From: JAMLIN01 sp041676645
Lineage (GTDB): Bacteria; Pseudomonadota; Gammaproteobacteria; Burkholderiales; Burkholderiaceae_E
Direction of reading: 5' to 3'
DNA: 20,982 nt
Assembly: GCA_041676645.1 (NCBI GenBank)
Contig: JBAYRO010000048.1
Location: 1-20,982 of the forward strand
Positions 7,277 to 13,273 of the stretch are shown one piece after another (position 1 is the stretch's first letter; every line of letters begins with the position of its first letter). The notes beneath the pieces were generated by a model, which saw only the letters and a program-made list of their open reading frames with translations, was not told the origin of the DNA and made no database searches. The translations under genes were made by a program, and so were the position numbers.

Positions 7277-7307
7277 GATGCGCCATCCGTATGAAGATCC
7301 TACCGTC

Positions 7308-8552
7308 ATGAGCCAGCCGCTGCAGCCGAGAACCCCGATCGACACCCTGCTTGCCGAGGCTGGCCGCGGTCTCGAGCTACCGATCCGCACCGCGAACCCG
7401 CCGCTGGTGCGGGCTTCGACGGTGCTGTTCGACTCCCTCGGACAGGCCGCCGATACCGGGCGACGGGCCAACGCCGGCGCGCGCCATGCGAGCACCTACG
7501 GCACGGTCGGCACGCAGACCACCTTCGCCCTCATGGATGCGATCGCGGCGATCGAGGGTGACGGCCACGCCTGCCGGGCAGCGCTGATGCCCTCGGGCCT
7601 GGCGGCGATCTCGACCGCGCTGCTCGGCTTCCTCGAGCCGGGCGACCACATGCTGATGACCGATTCGGTCTACGGACCAGCTCGCGTGTTCGCCCAGGGA
7701 ATGCTCGCGAAGCTCGGGGTGAGCACGAGCTATTTCGAGCCCGGCATCGATGCCGAGGGCCTTGCCGCGCTCATCCGGCCCGAAACGAAGGTGCTCTACC
7801 TCGAAAGCCCGGGCAGCTATACCTTCGAGTTGCAGGATGTCCCGGCGCTGACCGCCCTGGCGCGTTCGCGCGGCCTCGTCTCGATGATCGACAACGCCTG
7901 GGCCTCGCCGGTGTTCGCACGGCCCTTCGACTGCGGCGTCGACATCTCGATCCTGCCGCTGACCAAGTACTGGTCGGGCCATGCCGACCTGCTGATGGGC
8001 GCCGTCGTCGCTCGCGAGGAAATCTGGCCGCGCCTGTGGGATGCGGTGCGCCAGCTCGGCATGTGCGTGGGTGGGGACGATGCCTGGCTGGTGCTGCGCG
8101 GCCTGCGCACCGTCGGCGTGCGGATGCGCGCCCACCAGGACAATGGCCTGGCGGTGGCGAAATGGCTCGAAGGGCGTGCCGAGGTCGCCCGGGTGCTGCA
8201 TCCGGCGCTTCCCGCGCATCCGGGGCATGCGATCTGGCAGCGGGATTTCAGCGGCGCGAGCGGCCTGTTCGCCTTCGAGCTCGACGGCGCGCCCTTTGCC
8301 GGCGCCGAGGGCGGCGAACGACGCCAGCGCGCGCTCGCGGCGCTCTGCGAAGGCCGGCGCCTGTTCGGCATCGGCTACTCCTGGGGCGGCTTCGAGAGCC
8401 TGATCATGCCGGCGGCGATCGACCACCTGCGCACGGTCCGCCCCTGGAGCGGAGGCCCGCTGGTGCGCCTGCATTGCGGCCTGGCCGATCCGACCGATCT
8501 CGTCGCCGATCTCGAGGAAGGGTTCGCCGCATTGAATGCCGTACTGCGCTGA
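7308..8552 (+). CDS. metC: Cystathionine beta-lyase (MetC)
   Basis: This 414-residue PLP enzyme should cleave cystathionine to homocysteine, pyruvate and ammonia in methionine synthesis. The PLP lysine is Lys220 in LTKYWSGHADLLMG. YGTVGTQTTFALMDAIAAIE, PSGLAAISTALLGFL and FGIGYSWGGFESLIMP are typical of proteobacterial MetC rather than cystathionine gamma-synthase. I chose ATG 7308 because conserved sequence begins shortly after it and a TAAGAT -10 lies upstream; ATGs at 7275 and 7278 would overlap that element. The ribosome site is weak in every case. It diverges from the histidine phosphatase and converges on the thioesterase. No other methionine genes are nearby. Confidence 0.92.
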   Translation: MSQPLQPRTPIDTLLAEAGRGLELPIRTANPPLVRASTVLFDSLGQAADTGRRANAGARHASTYGTVGTQTTFALMDAIAAIEGDGHACRAALMPSGLAAISTALLGFLEPGDHMLMTDSVYGPARVFAQGMLAKLGVSTSYFEPGIDAEGLAALIRPETKVLYLESPGSYTFELQDVPALTALARSRGLVSMIDNAWASPVFARPFDCGVDISILPLTKYWSGHADLLMGAVVAREEIWPRLWDAVRQLGMCVGGDDAWLVLRGLRTVGVRMRAHQDNGLAVAKWLEGRAEVARVLHPALPAHPGHAIWQRDFSGASGLFAFELDGAPFAGAEGGERRQRALAALCEGRRLFGIGYSWGGFESLIMPAAIDHLRTVRPWSGGPLVRLHCGLADPTDLVADLEEGFAALNAVLR

Positions 8553-8582
8553 ACGTCGCGCTGCGCCGAACGCCGCGCTCCA

Positions 8583-8609
8583 CCGGGCGCCGCCCCCCGC
8601 CGGGCGCCG
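8583..8609. repeat. Repeated CCGGGCGCCG in a convergent intergenic gap
   Basis: The 10-base word CCGGGCGCCG occurs at 8583-8592 and again at 8600-8609. Its core GGCGCC is self-complementary, so the two copies can pair as a hairpin in either direction. It fills the 62 bases between the convergent stops of metC and the thioesterase, where a bidirectional terminator would be expected, but there is no T-run. Confidence 0.35.
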
Positions 8610-8614
8610 TGCTT

Positions 8615-9049
8615 TCAGCCGTAGGTGATGCCTGGCGCATCGCAGGCCGCCCGGATCCCGGGTGGTGGCGGAACGGCCCGGATCCGGCCGGGGTCGTCCG
8701 GATGGCGGATCGCGAAGATCCGTACGCCGGTGGCGGTCGCGAGCAGGTCATCGCCGCGGCGCAGTTCATGGCGCAGCACGAAGCTGCGCTCGCGCCATTC
8801 CTCGACCGAAGTATGGACCTCGATCTCGTCGCCATAGCGGCAGGGCAGGCGGAAGTCGCACTGGGTGGCGACGATCGGCGTGCCGATGATCCCGCTCGTG
8901 TGCTGCGTCTCGCGCCAGTGCGGCATGCCGGCGGCGCGCAGGAAATGACGCGAACCGGCGTCGAACCAGGCGAAGAAGTTGGGATGGAATGCGATCCCGC
9001 TGGGGTCGCAGTCGCCGAATTCGACGTGGATCCTGAGGATGTTCTTCAT
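8615..9049 (-). CDS. Acyl-CoA thioesterase, 4-hydroxybenzoyl-CoA thioesterase/YbgC family
   Basis: This 144-residue protein has the hot-dog fold typical of YbgC/4HBT enzymes, which hydrolyse acyl- or aroyl-CoA to the free acid and CoA in the cytosol. The active-site signature FGDCDPSGIAFHPNFFAWFD holds the probable catalytic Asp15 and the conserved His22. The following part (FRLPCRYGDEIEVHTSVEEW) fits the central sheet. The start at 9049 overlaps the stop of a 10-codon ORF that in turn overlaps the stop of the CoA ligase gene, and it has no ribosome site of its own, so translation is probably coupled. Its position after a feruloyl-CoA-synthetase-like ligase suggests it acts on the same or related thioesters. 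The frame extends to 9127 but overlaps the ligase and lacks family similarity there. Confidence 0.9.
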   Translation of the reverse strand: MKNILRIHVEFGDCDPSGIAFHPNFFAWFDAGSRHFLRAAGMPHWRETQHTSGIIGTPIVATQCDFRLPCRYGDEIEVHTSVEEWRERSFVLRHELRRGDDLLATATGVRIFAIRHPDDPGRIRAVPPPPGIRAACDAPGITYG

Positions 9050-9078
9050 CGGGCGTGGCGCGGGCGAGGGGTTTTCAT
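9046..9078 (-). CDS. 10-codon relay ORF between CoA ligase and thioesterase
   Basis: The complement from 9078 reads MKTPRPRHAR and stops at 9046. Its ATG overlaps the TGA of the ligase gene in ATGA, and its TGA overlaps the ATG of the thioesterase in a second ATGA. A ribosome finishing the ligase could therefore reinitiate twice to reach the thioesterase, which has no Shine-Dalgarno site. I see no peptide function; it may be chance. Confidence 0.35.
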   Translation of the reverse strand: MKTPRPRHAR

Positions 9079-10934
9079 GCGCGGGCCGGTGCGGGCCGGG
9101 CGAGGATGACCGCCGGTGAGCCGGCATGGAGTTCCTCGACGAGCCCGGCCCGGCAGGCGAGCACCGCGCGCTGGTTGAGCGAGCCCTTGTCGGTCATCTC
9201 GCCCCGGTCGATCGCGGGCGGATCGAGCATCAGCAGGATGCGCCCGACGCGGTTCGATGTGCCGGTGCCGTCGGCGTGCAGGCGGTCGACGAAGCGCTGG
9301 AAGAACTCGCGCACGGGTGCGGCGGCGAGGATCGTCGCCGGGTCGGCCCCGGCCGCGGCGCCGGCGAGGCGGGCGCATGCGTCCATCCGCGGGAAGACGA
9401 GCATGCCCACTTCGTCGCGATCCTGGCCGGTGATGACGACGTCGGCCACGCAGGGCGAACCGATCGACAGGGAGCGGGTGCGCAGGGGCCCGACGCTGAC
9501 CCAGGTGCCGGTGGCGAGCTTGAAGTCCTCGGCGATGCGGCCGTCGAACACCAGGCCGGTCGCGGGGCGCTGTCGATCGACGAAGCGCACGGCGTCGCCG
9601 CTGCGAAAGAAGCCTTCGTCGTCGAAGGCCTCGGCGCCCAGTTCGGGGGATCGCCAGTAGCCTGGTGTGACGCCGGGCCCAGCGTAGCGCAGCTCGAGCT
9701 TGCCGTCGTTCGGCACGAGCTTGAGCGTGACTCCCGGCGCCGGGCCGCCGATCGCGCCGGTGATGTTCCCGAGCGGGGCCGGGCCGATCGCGAAGGGTGC
9801 CGTCTCGGTCATGCCGAGCCCGGAATAGAGTCCCACCGCACGGCCGAGCTCGGCATGGGCGTGCCGGGCCAGCCCCTTGACGACGGCATCGGGCATGCCG
9901 GCGCCAGCGGTGAAGAGCATTTGCACCCGCGAGAAGAAGCGGCGTCGCAGCGCGGCATCGTGGTCCATTGCGAGGACGATCTCCTCGAAACCGCGCGGCA
10001 CGTTGAAATAGACGGTTGGCGATATCTCGCGCAGGTTCGCGAGCGTGTGTTCGACCAGGCCCGCCACCGGCTTGCCGTCGTCGATGTACAGGGTGCCGCC
10101 GTTGCTGATGACGATCCCGAGGTTGTGGTTGCCACCGAACACATGGTTCCAGGGCAGCCAGTCGACCAGCACCGGCGGCTCGTCGGCCAGGCAGCGCAAT
10201 GCCTGCCTGATCACCTGCTGGTTGCTGCACAGCATGCGGTGGGTGGTGATGACCGCCTTGGGCGCCTTCGTCGATCCCGAGGTGAACAGGAACTTGGCGA
10301 TGGTGTCGCCGTCGACGGCGGCATGGGCGGCGGCAACGTCGGGTCCGGCCCGGCTGTCGAGCAGCGTGGCGAACGGGGTGCTCGGCACGCCGTCGAGCGT
10401 GCCGCTGCCGAGGACGAGTTCGGCATCGTCCAGGCCGCAGGCGCGGATCGCGTCGCCGTAGGCTCCGGCTTCGCTCGCGAAGACCAGGCCCGGGGTCAGC
10501 AGCGAGACGATTCCGCGCAGCTTGCCGAAATCCCGCGACACCAGGGAGTAGGCGGGCGAAACCGGAGCGTAGGGAATGCCGACATGCATCGCCGCCAGGC
10601 CGATCAGGAGATGATCGATGTCGTTGCCCGACAGCACCATCAGGGGGCGTTCGGGGCCGAGATCGCGCTCGAGCAGGGACTGCGCGACGCGGCGCACCCG
10701 TTCGAGCATCTCGGCATAGCCGACCCGGCGCCAGTCGCCGTCGGGCCCGCGCCGTGCGACCAGGGTCCGATCGGGGACGCTGGCCGCGAACTCGACGAGC
10801 CGGTCGGTGAAACGCGAGGGGTAGTCGCCGAGCGGCTCGAGCGCGCGCATGAGCACGACGCCGTCGGTGCGCTCCTCATGCTCGACCGGTGTCTCGGCCG
10901 ACATGGCCAGCGAGCCCCTCGAGTCCTCGCCCAT
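9075..10934 (-). CDS. Feruloyl-CoA-synthetase-like AMP-dependent acyl-CoA ligase
   Basis: This 619-residue cytosolic ANL-superfamily enzyme should activate a carboxylic acid with ATP to acyl-AMP and then acyl-CoA. The phosphate-binding motif is FTSGSTKAPKAVITTHRM (about residues 213-230), in which Lys replaces the common Gly of GSTGxPK. LVDWLPWNHVFGGNHN, GLGMTETAPF and the C-terminal TDKGSLNQRAV are typical of the feruloyl-CoA synthetase subfamily, so a hydroxycinnamate or other aromatic acid is a plausible substrate, but no feruloyl-CoA hydratase or vanillin gene is present. I chose ATG 10934 because GAGG lies 8 bases upstream; the frame to 11042 overlaps the thioredoxin gene. It is the middle main gene of the thioredoxin-ligase-thioesterase operon. 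Confidence 0.88.
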   Translation of the reverse strand: MGEDSRGSLAMSAETPVEHEERTDGVVLMRALEPLGDYPSRFTDRLVEFAASVPDRTLVARRGPDGDWRRVGYAEMLERVRRVAQSLLERDLGPERPLMVLSGNDIDHLLIGLAAMHVGIPYAPVSPAYSLVSRDFGKLRGIVSLLTPGLVFASEAGAYGDAIRACGLDDAELVLGSGTLDGVPSTPFATLLDSRAGPDVAAAHAAVDGDTIAKFLFTSGSTKAPKAVITTHRMLCSNQQVIRQALRCLADEPPVLVDWLPWNHVFGGNHNLGIVISNGGTLYIDDGKPVAGLVEHTLANLREISPTVYFNVPRGFEEIVLAMDHDAALRRRFFSRVQMLFTAGAGMPDAVVKGLARHAHAELGRAVGLYSGLGMTETAPFAIGPAPLGNITGAIGGPAPGVTLKLVPNDGKLELRYAGPGVTPGYWRSPELGAEAFDDEGFFRSGDAVRFVDRQRPATGLVFDGRIAEDFKLATGTWVSVGPLRTRSLSIGSPCVADVVITGQDRDEVGMLVFPRMDACARLAGAAAGADPATILAAAPVREFFQRFVDRLHADGTGTSNRVGRILLMLDPPAIDRGEMTDKGSLNQRAVLACRAGLVEELHAGSPAVILARPAPARA

Positions 10935-10995
10935 GATGGCTTCCTCGCGTTCGCGATGCGGGAATCGGTTTCCGTTCGCAGTTCGCGCTGGGGCT

Positions 10996-11382
10996 TCAGG
11001 CCTCGTCGGCCTCGTCGTCGGCGGCCCGGAACGGCTTGGCATCGGCCCGGATCGCGGCCATGTCGAGTCCGCGCACCTGGTCGATCAGTTCGTCGAGCAT
11101 GCCCTTGGGCATGGCGCCGGGCTGCTGGAACACGATGACCTGCTCGCGAAACACCATGAGGGTCGGGATCGAGCGGATCCCGAAATGGCCGGCGAGTGCC
11201 TGCTGTTCGTCGGTGTTGACCTTGACGAAGCGGATGTCCTCGTTTTCCTCGGCGACCTTCTCGAAGGTCGGCGCGAACGACTTGCAGGGACCACACCAGG
11301 GTGCCCAGAAATCGATGATGACGATGTCGTTGTCGGTGATGGTCTCGTCGAACTTCTCGGCGACCAGCTCGGTAACTGCCAT
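10996..11382 (-). CDS. Thioredoxin-family protein
   Basis: This 128-residue protein has a thioredoxin fold with the classical redox motif WCGPC (Trp29-Cys30-Gly31-Pro32-Cys33) after IIDFWAP, and the cis-proline in SIPTLMVF. It has no signal peptide, so it should be a cytosolic dithiol-disulfide reductant. After the usual domain of about 105 residues there is an acidic tail ending DDEADEA. GGAGGA lies 6 bases before ATG 11382, an excellent ribosome site. It is the first gene of the operon with the feruloyl-CoA-synthetase-like ligase (61 bases downstream) and the thioesterase, and it diverges from a second acyl-CoA ligase. Whether it serves these enzymes or general redox balance is not visible. 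Confidence 0.93.
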   Translation of the reverse strand: MAVTELVAEKFDETITDNDIVIIDFWAPWCGPCKSFAPTFEKVAEENEDIRFVKVNTDEQQALAGHFGIRSIPTLMVFREQVIVFQQPGAMPKGMLDELIDQVRGLDMAAIRADAKPFRAADDEADEA

Positions 11383-11485
11383 GCGGCGTCCTCCATAAAA
11401 CCGACACTCTACGCGTTTTGCCGAAGGCCGACGCCAAGTCCCGCGCGGCGGCCGGGGCCGTCTACCGTGCGCGCGGACCTGTGCC

Positions 11486-11491
11486 TACAAT
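11486..11491 (+). promoter_or_regulatory. Candidate -10 element of the plus-strand acyl-CoA ligase
   Basis: TACAAT (5 of 6 to TATAAT) lies 42 bases before the ligase ATG in a very GC-rich 151-base divergent region. No convincing -35 is present at 16-18 bases, so activation or an alternative sigma factor is possible. Confidence 0.4.
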
Positions 11492-11533
11492 CGTCGATAG
11501 ACGAGATGCGCCCGGCATCCCCGAGGAGACCCC

Positions 11534-13192
11534 ATGCCGACCCGACCGAACCCCTATCGCCAGGATCTCGACCGCAATCCGGCCAATCATGTGCCGCTTA
11601 CCCCGATCTCGCTGATCGAATGGGCGGCCGATGTCTATCCGCAGCGCTGCGCGCTGGTCCATGGTGAGCTGCGCCGCAGCTGGTCGGAGCTTCGTTCCCG
11701 GGCGCGGCGGCTGGCTTCCGCGCTGGTTGCGCGCGACATCGGCGATGGCGACACCGTGGCCGTGATGCTGCCCAACACCCCACCGATGGTGGAGGCGCAC
11801 TTCGGCGTGCCGATGTCCGGCGCGGTGCTCAACTGCATCAACACCCGCCTCGACGCCGTGGCGATCGCCTTCGTGCTCGAGCATTCGGCCAGCAGGATCC
11901 TCATCGTCGACCGCGAGTTCGCGCCACAGGTGGCGGTGGCGCTGGCGAGCCTGCGCGAGGCGGGCAAGCCGCTCCCCTTCGTGATCGATGTCGACGACCC
12001 GGTCTACGATGGCCCCGGCGACCCGATCGGCAGCGCGGACTACGAAGCCTTCGTCGCCGGCGGCGATCCCGGTTTCGAGTATTCGCTGCCCGAGGACGAA
12101 TGGGATGCCATCGGGCTCAACTACACCTCGGGCACGACCGGCAATCCCAAGGGCGTGGTCGTCCATCACCGGGGCGCCTACCTGAACGCGATCGGCAATG
12201 TGGTGGCCTGGAACCTGCCGCGCCACCCGGTCTATCTCTGGACCCTGCCGATGTTCCACTGCAACGGCTGGTGCTTCCCCTGGACGCTGGCCGCCGTGGC
12301 GGGCACCAGCGTCTGCCTGCGCAAGGTCGACGCCGCCCTGATCTTCGGCCTGATGCGCGAGCATCGGGTCAGCCACTATTGCGGCGCCCCGATCGTGCAT
12401 TCCACCCTGATCAGCGCGCCCGCGGCGCTGCGCGAGGGCATCGACTGGCAGGTCAAGGCGATGGTCGCGGGTGCTGCGCCGCCGGCCGCCATGATCGAGG
12501 GCATGGACCGGATGGGTTTCGAAGTCACTCACGTCTACGGCCTGACCGAGGTCTACGGCCCGGCCGCCGCCTGTGCGAAACACGAGGAATGGGAAGAGCT
12601 GCCGCTGGCCGAGCAGGTTACGAAAAACGCCCGCCAGGGTGTGCGCTACGCGGTCCAGCAGGGCTGCACCGTGATCGACCCGGCGACGATGGAGGAAGTT
12701 CCGCGCGACGGCACCACCATGGGCGAAGTCATGTTCCGCGGCAACATCGTCATGAAGGGTTATCTCAAGAACCCGCAGGCGAGCGCCGAGGCCTTCGCCG
12801 GCGGCTGGTTCCATACGGGCGACCTCGGCGTGCTCGAGCCCGACGGCTATGTCCGGATCAAGGACCGCGCCAAGGACGTCATCATCTCGGGCGGCGAGAA
12901 CATCTCCTCGATCGAGGTCGAGGACGCGCTCTACACCCATCCGTCGGTGCTCGCCTGCGGTGTGGTCGCCAGGCCCGATGCGAAATGGGGCGAAACGCCG
13001 CTCGCCTTCGTGGAGCTGCATCCCGGTGCGCAGACCAGCGCCGAGGAACTGATCGCGCATTGCCGCGAGCGGCTGGCGCACTTCAAGTGCCCGCGCGAAG
13101 TCCGCTTCGAGGAAATTCCCAAGACCTCGACCGGCAAGATCCAGAAGCATGTGCTGCGCGAGCGCGCCGGATCGGCGGCGGCGATCGGCTGA
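11534..13192 (+). CDS. Acyl-CoA synthetase (AMP-binding, DmdB/medium-chain-like)
   Basis: This 552-residue ANL enzyme has the AMP-binding motif YTSGTTGNPKG (from residue 197), VYGLTEVYGP, the GGWFHTGDLGV and KDRAKDVIISGGENISSIEVED block, and the catalytic lysine region PKTSTGKIQKH. The insert EEWEELPLAEQVTKNARQG and the motif LPMFHCNGWCFPW are typical of the subfamily containing 3-methylmercaptopropionyl-CoA ligase (DmdB) and related short/medium-chain or aromatic acid ligases. It should make acyl-CoA from an organic acid, ATP and CoA in the cytosol; the exact acid is open. GAGGAG sits 5 bases before ATG 11534. It diverges from the thioredoxin operon and is followed 1 base after its stop by the second palindromic repeat. 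Confidence 0.9.
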   Translation: MPTRPNPYRQDLDRNPANHVPLTPISLIEWAADVYPQRCALVHGELRRSWSELRSRARRLASALVARDIGDGDTVAVMLPNTPPMVEAHFGVPMSGAVLNCINTRLDAVAIAFVLEHSASRILIVDREFAPQVAVALASLREAGKPLPFVIDVDDPVYDGPGDPIGSADYEAFVAGGDPGFEYSLPEDEWDAIGLNYTSGTTGNPKGVVVHHRGAYLNAIGNVVAWNLPRHPVYLWTLPMFHCNGWCFPWTLAAVAGTSVCLRKVDAALIFGLMREHRVSHYCGAPIVHSTLISAPAALREGIDWQVKAMVAGAAPPAAMIEGMDRMGFEVTHVYGLTEVYGPAAACAKHEEWEELPLAEQVTKNARQGVRYAVQQGCTVIDPATMEEVPRDGTTMGEVMFRGNIVMKGYLKNPQASAEAFAGGWFHTGDLGVLEPDGYVRIKDRAKDVIISGGENISSIEVEDALYTHPSVLACGVVARPDAKWGETPLAFVELHPGAQTSAEELIAHCRERLAHFKCPREVRFEEIPKTSTGKIQKHVLRERAGSAAAIG

Positions 13193-13193
13193 G

Positions 13194-13249
13194 AAAAAAT
13201 GGGGTCAGACACGATTTGCTGAAGCAAATCGTGTCTGACCCCATTTTTT
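13194..13249. repeat. Perfect 26-bp palindromic hairpin, GGGGTCAGAC repeat, copy 2
   Basis: The left arm (13194-13219) and right arm (13224-13249) pair perfectly over 26 bases around a 4-base loop TGAA. The stem begins with six As and ends with six Ts, so in either orientation it has the form of an intrinsic terminator, and it begins 1 base after the ligase stop. AAAATGGGGTCAGAC is shared with the repeat at 6179-6229, while the inner stem ACGATTTGC is unrelated to the inner stem there. It probably terminates the ligase transcript and insulates argS. Confidence 0.92.
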
Positions 13250-13262
13250 ACGCAAGTACAAT
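13235..13262 (+). promoter_or_regulatory. argS: Candidate argS promoter overlapping the palindrome
   Basis: TACAAT (13257-13262) is a strong -10 candidate. CTGACC (13235-13240), inside the right arm of the palindrome, matches TTGACA at 4 of 6 positions with a 16-base spacer. The start of transcription would fall near 13269, about 5 bases before the argS ATG, leaving a nearly leaderless mRNA; consistently, no Shine-Dalgarno site is seen. Confidence 0.45.
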
Positions 13263-13273
13263 GCGGCCCCATC

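Noticed and set aside
9126..11138. 670-residue plus-strand open frame
   Set aside because: It is exactly antisense to the feruloyl-CoA-synthetase-like gene, which has a complete set of family motifs and a ribosome site.
11462..13150. 562-residue minus-strand open frame
   Set aside because: It is antisense to the DmdB-like ligase; His/Arg/Gly-rich without motifs.
6179..13249. The two palindromes as ends of one transposon
   Set aside because: The 7 kb between them holds ordinary genes with uniform codon use and no transposase or target duplication; they are better seen as separate dispersed repeats.
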